A DNA stretch of 41,762 nucleotides from Bauldia sp. Its GTDB lineage: Bacteria; Pseudomonadota; Alphaproteobacteria; Rhizobiales; Kaistiaceae. Location: contig JAHCJZ010000017.1 in the NCBI GenBank assembly GCA_026126025.1, forward strand, positions 1-41,762. Reading direction: 5' to 3'. Positions 1 through 7,394 of the stretch are shown here, piece after piece. The notes under the pieces were generated by a model. The model did not search any database and was not told the origin of the DNA. It was given only the letters and a program-made list of their open reading frames with translations. A program made the position numbers and the translations under genes. Position 1 is the first letter of the stretch. Every line of letters starts with the position of its first letter.

Positions 1-28
1 GCTGGAAAAGCAGCAGGGGCAGGCATGA
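1..28 (+). CDS. 3' end of the small early protein that spans the sequence junction
   Basis: Bases 2-28 continue in frame from the open frame at 41527-41762 once the two ends are joined. The last window base pair (ct) plus base 1 (g) makes CTG, followed by eight codons and TGA at 26-28. The ATG of the next gene lies at 25-27, so the pair shares the ATGA overlap used throughout this operon. The complete product is 87 residues, of unknown function. The function is described in the 41527 entry. Confidence 0.75.
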
Positions 29-540
29 AGACGGGGTTCGAGGCGATCGACCGGGAGCGCGTGTCCCTGCAGCTGCCGGTGCGGGCGCTGTGCGTGCAGG
101 CCGGGATCAGCGCCAGCACCTGGTATGACGGGCTGAACGGCGTCAAGGTTTCGCGCGCCGACACGCTCGGCAGGCTCAACCTCGCGCTCAAGCGCTTCAA
201 GCTGGCGCGCGGCGGCGACCCGGGTCCTCTCTCCGTGCATGCCTCCTACCGTTTTGCCCTCGTGCTGGCGGCGTTCGAGCTGCGCGCCGACGCCAAGGCC
301 GTGCTGTTTTCGGACCCGGCGCGACGGGCGACGGCCGACGAGGAGTGGCTGGCGGCCTCGCGGGTGCGCGAGCTGGCGTTCTGGACGCTCAACGGCATGG
401 GCGGCGTGAAGGTCTCCGACGTGGCACGCGCCGCCGGGGTGACCAAGCAGACGGTGAGCAAGGCCATCCAGCGGGTTGAGGACAACGACGATCCGAACCT
501 CAAACGCATCTGCAAAAAGCTCGAGGAGGTGTTCTGGTGA
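25..540 (+). CDS. Early HTH DNA-binding protein with two helix-turn-helix regions (171 aa)
   Basis: The N-terminal part (about residues 5-50) looks like a helix-turn-helix with a recognition segment around [10 protein letters not shown] second HTH lies near residues 130-155 ([19 protein letters not shown]), like MarR or resolvase-type HTHs. It is probably a phage transcription factor. Its N-terminus is laid out like the 66-aa HTH protein at 41330 (both begin F-E-x-I-D), suggesting diverged paralogs separated by the junction gene. The ATG overlaps the upstream stop (ATGA) and the stop overlaps the GTG of the GapR-like gene, so translation is probably coupled. The exact role is unknown; an early activator or a plasmid-style copy regulator are both possible. 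Confidence 0.75.
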   Translation: MKTGFEAIDRERVSLQLPVRALCVQAGISASTWYDGLNGVKVSRADTLGRLNLALKRFKLARGGDPGPLSVHASYRFALVLAAFELRADAKAVLFSDPARRATADEEWLAASRVRELAFWTLNGMGGVKVSDVARAAGVTKQTVSKAIQRVEDNDDPNLKRICKKLEEVFW

Positions 541-929
541 CGGACACGGTGGTGCGCTTCCCCGGCAAGGGGAAGACCAAGGGCAAGGCACCGGCGATCG
601 GCCCGGGCGCCCGGCGCAAAGGGACCGGCGCGACCGTGCGCGGCACGGCCGACGACGCCGCGCCGGCGCCGGTGGCCGAGCCGGAGCCGTCGACGATGTC
701 GGTGGCGGCCGGGCAGCTGCGCGCCATCGTCGAGCGGATCGAGCGGCTGCACGAGGAAAAAAAGGCGATCGCCGACGACATTTCCGACGTCTACCAGGAG
801 GCCAAGGGCACCGGCTTCGACACCAAGGCAATCAAGACCATCGTGAAACTGCGCCGGCAGGATCCGGCGCAGCGTGCCGAGGAGGAAGCCATCCTCGACC
901 TCTACAAAGCCGCGCTGGGGATGACGTGA
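537..929 (+). CDS. GapR-like DNA-binding protein (DUF2312 family)
   Basis: A basic, low-complexity N-terminal extension (about residues 1-52) is followed by a domain at about 55-128 beginning [17 protein letters not shown] and continuing through [19 protein letters not shown]. This is the signature helical region of DUF2312/GapR proteins. In Caulobacter, GapR binds overtwisted AT-rich DNA ahead of replication forks and stimulates topoisomerases. The start is GTG at 537, overlapping the previous stop (GTGA). A phage copy next to primase and methyltransferase genes may help replicate the phage or remodel host chromosome topology. Family assignment is confident; the phage role is inference. The long basic extension is more than the core domain needs. 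Confidence 0.85.
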   Translation: MTDTVVRFPGKGKTKGKAPAIGPGARRKGTGATVRGTADDAAPAPVAEPEPSTMSVAAGQLRAIVERIERLHEEKKAIADDISDVYQEAKGTGFDTKAIKTIVKLRRQDPAQRAEEEAILDLYKAALGMT

Positions 930-1360
930 TGCTCTACCACAAGCAGCTTTTTCGCCACCGGCCGGACGAGGGTATTTTCGGCGACTGCTACCGCACGGCG
1001 GTCGCCTGCATTCTCGACATGCCTCCGCAACTCGTACCTCACGAGCACCGGGTGATGACCGGCGACGAGCAGATGGCGCTAATCGACGCCTTCCTTTCAC
1101 CGCTCAACATCGTGCGCATCGCCGTGCCGTTCCAGATCGCGGAGTTGAAGCAGGCGCTCGCCGTCGCCAACTGGATGACGAAGGGCCTGCCCTACGTCTT
1201 CACCGGCACGAGCGCCAACGGCACACATCACTGTGTCGTTGGCCGGCAGGACCGCATCATCCACGATCCCGCCCAGGACGATAGCGGCATTGTCGGCCCA
1301 ACCGACGACGGGCACTTCTGGATCGAGCTGCTTGTGCAGCCGCTCGGGGATGAAGGTTGA
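929..1360 (+). CDS. Papain/C39-like cysteine-peptidase-fold protein (143 aa, putative)
   Basis: Near the N-terminus is GDCYRTAVACIL with Cys20. Late in the protein come NGTHHCVV (His100/His101) and IIHDPAQDD (Asp113). The order Cys, His, Asp with a G-x-x-H-x-V-V strand and an H-D-P turn resembles C39-like peptidases and related papain-fold proteins. Such small proteins occur in many phages, where they are usually annotated hypothetical. There is no signal peptide, so a cytoplasmic role is likely, perhaps cleavage of a host or phage protein or a hydrolase or transferase variant. The ATG overlaps the GapR-like stop (TGATG). The fold assignment rests on motif order only and needs structural confirmation. 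Confidence 0.65.
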   Translation: MLYHKQLFRHRPDEGIFGDCYRTAVACILDMPPQLVPHEHRVMTGDEQMALIDAFLSPLNIVRIAVPFQIAELKQALAVANWMTKGLPYVFTGTSANGTHHCVVGRQDRIIHDPAQDDSGIVGPTDDGHFWIELLVQPLGDEG

Positions 1361-1731
1361 TGCATGCCGTCGTCTCACCGCGCGAAAAGCGGCTGGCCGA
1401 GCAGGTCGAAGAGCTGCAGGAGGAAAACCGGCAGCTGCGGGCCTTACTCGCACCGGCGGTGGTGCTGCCGTCCGAGTGGAAGCTGACCGTCCTTGAAACC
1501 GCGCTGTTCCGGCAACTGCTGCTGCGCACGCTGGTGACGTTTGAGTGCGCGGTCTGGGCGATCCAGGACGCGAATGGCGACCGCACGCGGTACACCGTCC
1601 ACATCCTGATCCATAAGATTCGCCGCAAGCTGAAGCCGTTCGGCCTGTCCATCCTGTGCAGGCCCGGCCAGGGCTACGAGCTGGCCGACCGCAGCGCCTG
1701 GCATGCGAGATTGGCGAGGGCCGCCTCGTGA
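1360..1731 (+). CDS. Coiled-coil plus winged-helix DNA-binding protein
   Basis: Residues about 8-30 form a short leucine and glutamate-rich coiled coil (LAEQVEELQEENRQLRALL). The C-terminal half resembles the OmpR/PhoB-type winged helix: L-T-x-x-E...F..LL near the start of the domain, then TVHILIHKIRRKLKPFGL as the recognition helix region, and a G-x-G-Y-E-L ending typical of the wing. There is no receiver domain, so it is probably a stand-alone dimeric transcription regulator. I chose the ATG at 1360, which overlaps the previous TGA, over the TTG one codon upstream. Its position early in the operon suggests control of phage gene expression. Confidence 0.7.
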   Translation: MHAVVSPREKRLAEQVEELQEENRQLRALLAPAVVLPSEWKLTVLETALFRQLLLRTLVTFECAVWAIQDANGDRTRYTVHILIHKIRRKLKPFGLSILCRPGQGYELADRSAWHARLARAAS

Positions 1732-2510
1732 ACGCGCTGACCTCCACCGCTGTCATGGCGCGGCGGGCCGAGCCGGCCGACAGCCTCGACTATTTTCCGA
1801 CGCCGCCCTGGGCGACGCGGGCGTTCGCGCACCATGTGCTGCCGATCGTCGAGGAGCGGCCGGCCGAGACGCTGACCGCCGCCGACCCGGCCTGCGGCGA
1901 AGGCCATATGGCGCTGGCGCTGGCCGAAAGCTTCGGCTTCGTGCTGGCCTCCGACATCTTCGGCTACGGCTTCGGCCACGTCGCCGATTTCCTGCACCCC
2001 GACCGCGACTTTCTGGCGGAAAATTTTGCGCCGGACTGGATCGTCACCAACCCGCCGTTCAACCTGGCGCTCGCCTTCATCCGGCAAGGGCGAAGGCTGG
2101 CGCGGCGCGGCACGGCGATGCTGGTGCGCCTGCAATTCCTCGAGGGCGAGGAACGCTATGAGGAGCTGTTTTGCGGCGACCCGCCGCAGCTCGTCATGGT
2201 CTACGCCGAGCGCGTGCCGATGCATCGCGGCCGCTGGGTGATCAACGGCACCACGGCAACGGCCTATTGCTGGCTCGTCTGGCGGGACTCTTCTGCCCCG
2301 CCCTTAAGCTCCTCGTCCCTCGTCGCTGGCGGGGACCCCGAACGGCGCTGGCACCGGCCGCTGTTCGGCTGGATCCCGAAAAGCCGGCAGAGGCTGGCGA
2401 AACCCGACGACTGGATACGCTTCATGGGCTGCATGGACCTGCCGAAGGAGCATGCCGCGATGAAGGTTTTACGTGGCGAAAAGCTGCCGGAACAAGGGGC
2501 GCTGCTGTGA
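1728..2510 (+). CDS. SAM-dependent DNA adenine methyltransferase (NPPF type)
   Basis: The protein has 260 residues from GTG 1728, which overlaps the upstream stop. After a YFPTPPW segment, motif I is DPACGEGH (about residues 53-60, SAM binding). A downstream ASDI acidic position fits motif II, and the catalytic motif IV is NPPF (about residues 108-111), as in N6-adenine methyltransferases. No restriction endonuclease is adjacent, so this is an orphan phage enzyme. It may protect phage DNA or mimic host epigenetic marks; alphaproteobacteria use CcrM at GANTC, but the target here cannot be read from sequence. The C-terminal 60 residues are lineage specific and rich in Trp and Arg. Confidence 0.8.
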   Translation: MNALTSTAVMARRAEPADSLDYFPTPPWATRAFAHHVLPIVEERPAETLTAADPACGEGHMALALAESFGFVLASDIFGYGFGHVADFLHPDRDFLAENFAPDWIVTNPPFNLALAFIRQGRRLARRGTAMLVRLQFLEGEERYEELFCGDPPQLVMVYAERVPMHRGRWVINGTTATAYCWLVWRDSSAPPLSSSSLVAGGDPERRWHRPLFGWIPKSRQRLAKPDDWIRFMGCMDLPKEHAAMKVLRGEKLPEQGALL

Positions 2511-2764
2511 AGAACGAGCTGCACAATCTGTTGGTCGCTCGCTTCGTGCGCGAAATCGTCGGACCCGCGATCAAGGACGGCGCGAGCGACGCGCAACTGA
2601 TGGTGCTGTTCGAAAGCATCCAGTTCGGCATGATGGAAGTGTTGCAGCTCCATTATCAACTGGCGCCGGCTGTCGCCGCCTTTTTGATCGAGGAAAGCCT
2701 GCACCAGGCAACGGAACGCCTCGTCAGCAAGCGGGCAGACGACAGCGTGAGGCCCGGAAAATGA
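2507..2764 (+). CDS. Small helical early protein of unknown function (85 aa)
   Basis: GTG at 2507 overlaps the methyltransferase stop (GTGA), and the stop overlaps the primase ATG at 2761. The predicted product is helical and amphipathic, starting with K-N-E-L-H-N-L-L and ending in a basic RLVSKRADDSVRPGK tail. I recognise no family. Its place between the methyltransferase and primase, with couplings at both ends, shows it is made with the replication proteins. An accessory replication factor or a host-inhibitor peptide are both possible, and neither is shown by the sequence. Confidence 0.6.
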   Translation: MKNELHNLLVARFVREIVGPAIKDGASDAQLMVLFESIQFGMMEVLQLHYQLAPAVAAFLIEESLHQATERLVSKRADDSVRPGK

Positions 2765-3945
2765 CCGGCGACCTCGCCATCATAAAAGGCCAGCTGCAGG
2801 ACCGCATCGAGGAGCTGTGCCGGAAGCTTTTGCCGCAGGGGCGCGACGAGGGCGGGCAGTGGGTGTCGTTCAACCCGATCACCGGCGATCGCGCCCGGCA
2901 TCACAACCCGGCGCTGAAAATCCGGCTGCGCGGCGGCGTGATCGGCGCGTGGATCGACCACCGCAGCGGCGACAAGGGCGACGTGATCGGGCTGATCGCC
3001 TATATCGAGCGCACCGACACCAAAGGCGCGCTGAAAATCGCCCGCGATTTTCTCGGCATCCGGCATCTTTCGCCGGCCGAGCGGGCGCGGCTGGCGAAAA
3101 TCGAGGCGCAGAAGCGGGAAACGCGCGCGCGGGAAGACGCGGCGCTGCGGGCGCGAAAGCTGGCGGAGGCCGAGCAGCTGTTCCGCGCCCAGGGCGGCGA
3201 GCGGCCGATCGGCCCGGCGCTGGTGCCGCTCGGCACGTTCGGCTACGCGGCCGGCCCGCATGTGCATGTCAAGCATGGGGCGCAGCACCACGCCGAGGCC
3301 TATTTCGCCGAGCGCAAGGTGCCGCTGGCCGAGATCGCGACGTTCAACCCGTGGTCGCTGCGGTTTTCGCCGCAGACCGAGTGGTGGAAGGGCGCGAGCT
3401 GGCGGCACGACGATGCCGGCCGGCGCTGGAAAAGCGGACCGGGGCCGCTTTATCCGGCCATCCACAGCGCCATGCGCAACAGGCTGGGCGCCATCACCGC
3501 CTGCCACCTGACGTTTCTCGACCCGTCGCGGCCGGCCAAGGCGCCGGTCGAGCCGCCGAAACTGATGTGGGGCGAGGCCAAGGGCGCGGTGATCGAGATC
3601 GCCACCGGGCCGGGCGACATCCCGTTCTGGCGCTGGCAACCGGGCGACCCGGTGCACCCGGTGGTGCTGGCCGAGGGCATCGAGACGGCGATGAGTTTTG
3701 CCGTCGCCGGCGTGCCGGCGCGGATCTGGGCCTGCGGCTCGCTTTCCGGCGTCGGCGCAGCACCCATCGACCTGCCCTCGATCGGCTGGGCGCTGTTTGC
3801 CCGGGACAACAATTTCGGCAACCCGACCGCGCAAAAACAGTTTTCGGCGGCGCTGGAGCAGCTGGAATCGCATGGCAAGACCGTCGTGGTGGAGGCCAGC
3901 CATCACGGCGACGATTTCAACGACCTGGCGCAAGGAGTGGACTGA
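2761..3945 (+). CDS. TOPRIM-domain primase-like replication protein
   Basis: This is a 394-residue protein. The N-terminal region (about 10-95) with FNPITGDRARHHN and VIGAWIDHRSGDKGDVIGLI matches the primase-associated region found before TOPRIM domains in phage and plasmid primases. About residues 301-312 (VVLAEGIETAMS) carry the TOPRIM glutamate motif. ARDNN near residue 347 is in the position of the TOPRIM D-x-D motif, but reads D-N-N. No Cys zinc ribbon is visible. The enzyme probably makes RNA primers for phage replication together with the helicase at 5393. ATG 2761 overlaps the previous stop. It could alternatively be a TOPRIM nuclease-like protein. Confidence 0.8.
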   Translation: MTGDLAIIKGQLQDRIEELCRKLLPQGRDEGGQWVSFNPITGDRARHHNPALKIRLRGGVIGAWIDHRSGDKGDVIGLIAYIERTDTKGALKIARDFLGIRHLSPAERARLAKIEAQKRETRAREDAALRARKLAEAEQLFRAQGGERPIGPALVPLGTFGYAAGPHVHVKHGAQHHAEAYFAERKVPLAEIATFNPWSLRFSPQTEWWKGASWRHDDAGRRWKSGPGPLYPAIHSAMRNRLGAITACHLTFLDPSRPAKAPVEPPKLMWGEAKGAVIEIATGPGDIPFWRWQPGDPVHPVVLAEGIETAMSFAVAGVPARIWACGSLSGVGAAPIDLPSIGWALFARDNNFGNPTAQKQFSAALEQLESHGKTVVVEASHHGDDFNDLAQGVD

Positions 3946-3946
3946 C

Positions 3947-4264
3947 ATGAGCACTGGAAGTCTGGAAGCGGGTGACCGCGCGGCGGCCGCCGTGCAGAAA
4001 ACGCCCAACCGGGTGACGCTGGCAAGCATGCTGGAAAAGATCGACACCGTCGATTTCATCAGCCCGCTCAGCCTGCCGACCATGATCATCTGCGCCATGA
4101 AGATGAAGAACGGCTTTGTGCTGGTCGGCAAGTCGGCGCCGGCCGACCCGGCGAATTTCGACCGGCTGCTAGGCCAGGATTTCGCCCGCGAGGACTGCAT
4201 CCGCCAGCTCTGGCAGCTGGAAGGTTACGCGCTGCGCGAGCGGCTGGCGGCGGAGGGGCGGTGA
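3947..4264 (+). CDS. Gp49-like phage protein (N4 gp49/Sf6 gp66 type)
   Basis: The 105-residue protein carries the segment NRVTLASMLEKIDTVDFI, then MIICAMKMKNGFVLVGKSAP, N-F-D and D-F-A-R-E-D-C-I-R-Q-L-W-Q-L-E-G-Y. This pattern is typical of the Gp49-like family seen in N4, Sf6 and many other phages, in which the protein is built around a characteristic substituted fold and has no established function. The stop overlaps the GTG at 4261. A role in early metabolism is inferred from position only. Confidence 0.75.
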   Translation: MSTGSLEAGDRAAAAVQKTPNRVTLASMLEKIDTVDFISPLSLPTMIICAMKMKNGFVLVGKSAPADPANFDRLLGQDFAREDCIRQLWQLEGYALRERLAAEGR

Positions 4265-4521
4265 CATGGGAAGGAAAAGACATGGGAAGCCTGCCGCTGA
4301 TCTCGGAACCGCAACGGCTGCCGTACCTCAATCCGCCGATGAAGATGGTGGAGCCGGAGTTTTGGATGCCGCGCTACGAGCGGGCGAAACCGCCCAGGCC
4401 GGAATGGCGGTCGACGCTGCGGTGGCTGCTGGAGCCGAGGGACATGCAGGAGCGGATGCGCCGGCGGCGCCTGAGCAGCCTGCCGCCGTCGCCCTGGGAA
4501 CGGAAAAAGAAACGGAGGTGA
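4261..4521 (+). CDS. Small basic early protein (about 80-86 aa), unknown
   Basis: Two starts are possible. GTG 4261 overlaps the previous stop in the style of this operon. ATG 4282 has an AAGGA Shine-Dalgarno at 4271-4275 with six bases of spacing. The product is proline and arginine rich (YLNPPMKMVEPEFWMPRYERA, then an RRRR stretch and KKKRR end) with no recognised domain. The basic C-terminus would suit nucleic-acid binding. Its own 3' end (GGAGG at 4515-4519) supplies the ribosome binding site of the next gene. Confidence 0.55.
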   Translation: MTWEGKDMGSLPLISEPQRLPYLNPPMKMVEPEFWMPRYERAKPPRPEWRSTLRWLLEPRDMQERMRRRRLSSLPPSPWERKKKRR

Positions 4522-4524
4522 AGC

Positions 4525-4737
4525 ATGGGCAAGAAACGGATGATCATGGAGAAAATCGAGAAGGTGCCGCCGCACCGGGGCAGCGTGATCCTGACGCCGC
4601 ACCGCCACCGGCTGCTGGCCTCGACGCTGGTGCCGGTGATGCCGCCGGCAACGCCTTATCCGTGGACGGGGAGCCGGCCGAGGCACGGGCTGACGGAGCT
4701 GGTGATAACGACGCCGGCGACGGAAGCGCGGGCCTGA
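4525..4737 (+). CDS. Small early protein, 70 aa, unknown
   Basis: The ATG at 4525 follows a strong GGAGGTGAAGC ribosome site, so the start is well supported. The first 13 residues (MGKKRMIMEKIEK) are lysine rich and helical; the rest is proline, histidine and threonine rich with no recognised motif. Another frame (4266-5315) is open across the whole gene. Codon content in this high-GC genome does not separate them cleanly, so the C-terminal half is less certain than the start. Confidence 0.5.
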   Translation: MGKKRMIMEKIEKVPPHRGSVILTPHRHRLLASTLVPVMPPATPYPWTGSRPRHGLTELVITTPATEARA

Positions 4738-4757
4738 CATGGCCGCTCGACGCCGGC

Positions 4758-5315
4758 GTGCCGGTCATCGACGGCGGCGCGTACTACTACGCTGGCGCGC
4801 GGCAGCACGGAAGCAGAGCAGACCTCGACAACCTCGACGCCGGCGTGCCGACCGACAACGATGTCGAGGCGGCGGCGCCGGTCCCGTTGGACTGGGGGAC
4901 GCCATGGGAAGAAAACGTCCTTCGCGCTGCCTACGCGGCCGCGCATGTCTATCCCGGCAACACCTCCGGGGCGTTCGCAGGCGTGAACGTTGCCGATGAC
5001 GCGCGTTACGGCGGCCGGGACGAGCGGGAATTCCGCCGGCGCATGCATCTGGCGGCCGACTTCGTGCGCGCCAACCCCGGGGCGCCGGCGGCGGCGATTC
5101 CGATCCACCTCAAGCGCTCCGGCTTCGCCGGCCTGCCCGACACCGCCCGCGCGCTCGCCGCGTGGAGCGTGTTCGCCTTCGCGCTCGCCGAACTCGACCG
5201 GCTCGACCGCGAGGAGGCCGAGCAGGCGGCCGCGCCGGCGCCGGCGTGGCCGGGAAAACAGGCGTTCGACGCGCCGGCCGCGCCGTTCGCCCCTTCCGGC
5301 TTTTCGCCGGCCTGA
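4758..5315 (+). CDS. Hypothetical early protein, last gene of the early operon
   Basis: The credible coding part is the frame ending at 5315, with W-G-T-P-W-E-E-N-V-L-R-A-A-Y near residue 45, then FRRRMHLAADFVRANPG, IPIHLKRSGFAGLP and a helical alanine-rich end. The start is unclear. The frame stays open back to 4266, overlapping two other genes. Candidate starts are GTG 4662, GTG 4758, GTG 4845 and TTG 4887, none with a good Shine-Dalgarno; 4758 was chosen because it follows the stop of the previous gene at 4737. No family is recognised. The operon terminator begins 20 bases after its stop. Confidence 0.55.
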   Translation: MPVIDGGAYYYAGARQHGSRADLDNLDAGVPTDNDVEAAAPVPLDWGTPWEENVLRAAYAAAHVYPGNTSGAFAGVNVADDARYGGRDEREFRRRMHLAADFVRANPGAPAAAIPIHLKRSGFAGLPDTARALAAWSVFAFALAELDRLDREEAEQAAAPAPAWPGKQAFDAPAAPFAPSGFSPA

Positions 5316-5335
5316 CCGGCCGGCCGAAAAACCCC

Positions 5336-5373
5336 GCCCCGCCGGCAGCGAAACATGTCGGCGGGGCTTTTTT
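5336..5373 (+). terminator. Rho-independent terminator of the early operon
   Basis: A perfect 9-bp stem GCCCCGCCG (5336-5344) pairs with CGGCGGGGC (5359-5367) around a 14-base loop, followed by six T residues (5368-5373). It sits 20 bases after the last early gene and 20 before the helicase start. The helicase must therefore be reached by read-through or antitermination, or from an unseen promoter. Confidence 0.9.
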
Positions 5374-5392
5374 CACCCCGTGAATCGAGACG

Positions 5393-7291
5393 ATGGCGAA
5401 GGCACAGACACAGGTCGGCACCAGGGCGCTGCGCGCCATCTTCGCCGATGCCAAGCGGCGGGCGGACGACCATGGCGACCAGCCGGACCCGGACCCCAAC
5501 ATCCCGCGCAAGGACAAGGACGGCAACGAGGTGAAGGCCGGCCAGTGGCTGGGCGCGCCGCACGACCGCATGCCGCCCGACTGCCCGGTGCAGGTGGTGG
5601 GCTGGGACGAAACCGGCGTCGTCTACTGCACGTCGTCGACGGGCTTCCTACGCAAGATGGAGACGTGGGACGCGGCCTCGCTGGCCGGCCTGTTCGCGCC
5701 GCGCATCAACACCATGATGTATCTGTGGCCGGCCTGGTCGAAGCCGAAAAAAATCTCCGAGGAAGTGACGCTGCCGGCGCGCGTGGTGCGCGTCGAGAAC
5801 AACAACGTGATGTATTGCCTGAAAAACGAGGCGGCACGGCTGCCGACCTTCGACCCGAACAAGCAGCATCGCGGCCGCGGCGGCTGGCAGGACAACCAGA
5901 ACCGCTTCATCTGGCACAGCGGCAATTATCTATGGACGGTCGACACGGCCGGCGGCCGCTCCGTGCTGGAAAAATCGCGGCCGTCCTTCCACGACGGTTT
6001 TTTGTACACGCGCCAGGCCTCGACGGTAGAGCCGTGGCAGGAGAGGATTTCCCACACCGAAAGCCCGGCGCAACGCATCTTCGCCGATCTGCGCACCTGG
6101 AAATGGGAGCGGCCCTATCTCGACCCGGTGCTGGTGCTGGGCTGGCTGGGCTGCGCCATCATGGGCGGAGCGCTGCGGCAGCGGCCGGTGGTGTTCACGA
6201 CCGGCGGCGCCGGCGTCGGCAAATCGACGCTGCAGGAGCTGCTGATCGGCGCGCTCGGGCCGATGGTGACGTCGACCGTCAACACAACGGCGGCCGGCAT
6301 CTACCAGCGCGCCAAGATGGATTCTCTGCCCTTCATGGTCGACGAGCTGGAGAGCAAGGCGGGATCCTCGCGCGAGACGGCGGTCATCGAGCTGGCCCGC
6401 GTCGCCTATACCGGCGGCGACATTTCGCGCGGCGGCGCCGACCACGAGGCCTCGACCTTCATGGCGCGGCAGGCGTTTTTTTTCTCGGCCATCAACGCCC
6501 CGCCGATGAACACGCAGGACAAGACGCGCATGGCGCTGCTCAACCTGTCCAGGCTCGACAAGGCCAACGCGATCGACCGCAAGCCGGAATTTTCCGACGT
6601 CGACGGCCGCATGCTGCTGCGCCAGGTGATGGACGGCTGGCCGGATTTCTACCCGCGCCTCTACCAGAATTACTGGGACGCGCTGGCGCCGCAGCAGCTG
6701 GACAGCCGCGCCATCAACACCTTCGGCACGCTGCTGGCGGCGGCCGAGCTGCTGGTGGGGCCGGAGGCGCTGGAGGACGTCGGGCTGCCGGTGACCGAGA
6801 TCAATCACCTCGGCCAGGTGGTGGCGGCGGCGACGGCGCTGGAGCGGCTGGAAAACCTCGACAACTGGCACAAATGCCTCGACCTGCTGTTCCAGGCGTC
6901 GATCGAGGCATGGCGCGAGGGCATGCGGCCGACCGTCGGCCAGGTCGCCGAAAAACTGCGGCTCGGGGTCAACGGGGACGGCTGGGACGCGGCCAACGCG
7001 CGCGAGCGGCTGCAGCTCGTCAATCTCGGCTGCGTGGCGGCCGGCAAGCTCGGCTCCGGCATCGGCCCCTGCCTCGCCGTGCCGGCGGACGGGCCGGTGC
7101 TGAAGCGGGTGTTCGCCGACACCGAGTTCTATAACGGCGTCTGGTATACGGCGCTGAAACAGGCGCCGAAAAACATCGTGCTGCGCGACCTCGGCAACGC
7201 GCAGAAGGTCAAGATCAACGGCTCGACCAAACACTGCCTGCTGGTCGACCTCGACGCCTTCGAGGCGTTCCAGCGCAAGGGGATGGATTAG
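5393..7291 (+). CDS. Phage replicative helicase (P-loop ATPase)
   Basis: This is a 632-residue protein. A Walker A motif GGAGVGKS lies at about residues 271-278 and a Walker B-like FMVDEL at about 313-318, followed by ARQAFFFSAINAPP. This organisation resembles the helicase domain of phage and plasmid DUF927/primase-helicase proteins. The N-terminal 200 residues are phage specific, and the C-terminal 150 (NWHKCLDLLFQ onward) probably form a winged-helix or loading domain. It would unwind DNA at the phage origin, working with the TOPRIM primase at 2761. No phage DNA polymerase is present, so host polymerase III is presumably recruited. ATG 5393 lies directly downstream of the terminator. Confidence 0.85.
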   Translation: MAKAQTQVGTRALRAIFADAKRRADDHGDQPDPDPNIPRKDKDGNEVKAGQWLGAPHDRMPPDCPVQVVGWDETGVVYCTSSTGFLRKMETWDAASLAGLFAPRINTMMYLWPAWSKPKKISEEVTLPARVVRVENNNVMYCLKNEAARLPTFDPNKQHRGRGGWQDNQNRFIWHSGNYLWTVDTAGGRSVLEKSRPSFHDGFLYTRQASTVEPWQERISHTESPAQRIFADLRTWKWERPYLDPVLVLGWLGCAIMGGALRQRPVVFTTGGAGVGKSTLQELLIGALGPMVTSTVNTTAAGIYQRAKMDSLPFMVDELESKAGSSRETAVIELARVAYTGGDISRGGADHEASTFMARQAFFFSAINAPPMNTQDKTRMALLNLSRLDKANAIDRKPEFSDVDGRMLLRQVMDGWPDFYPRLYQNYWDALAPQQLDSRAINTFGTLLAAAELLVGPEALEDVGLPVTEINHLGQVVAAATALERLENLDNWHKCLDLLFQASIEAWREGMRPTVGQVAEKLRLGVNGDGWDAANARERLQLVNLGCVAAGKLGSGIGPCLAVPADGPVLKRVFADTEFYNGVWYTALKQAPKNIVLRDLGNAQKVKINGSTKHCLLVDLDAFEAFQRKGMD

Positions 7292-7301
7292 AGCCGTAAA
7301 A

Positions 7302-7330
7302 CGGCCGCCCGCTTGACACGCGGACGGCCG
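7302..7330. other. Hairpin after the helicase gene
   Basis: CGGCCGCCCGC (7302-7312) pairs with GCGGACGGCCG (7320-7330) with one mismatch and a 7-base loop reading TTGACAC. It lies 11 bases past the helicase stop and between convergent transcription units. There is no T-run, so it may be a weak bidirectional terminator. The TTGACA in the loop followed by GCGGAC is also reminiscent of the repeats at 40450-40577, so an operator is possible. Confidence 0.5.
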
Positions 7331-7394
7331 GATACAATTCTTGTCGCTGTCGCCTGTCCCTGCGGCAAGCGTGGATCAAAACCCGCGAAAAAAA

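Noticed and set aside
246-1100. Long minus-strand open frame over the early operon
   Set aside because: It is antisense to four well-supported plus-strand genes, Arg/Pro/Ala rich, without a family pattern. Typical shadow frame in high-GC DNA.
1728-2510. Full restriction-modification system
   Set aside because: No endonuclease gene lies near the methyltransferase. Neighbours are a small helical protein and a primase.
4739-4999. Gene starting at ATG 4739 directly after the 4525 gene
   Set aside because: The product is almost pure Arg/Ala/Gly, and the frame used by the 4758-5315 gene reads much more like protein.
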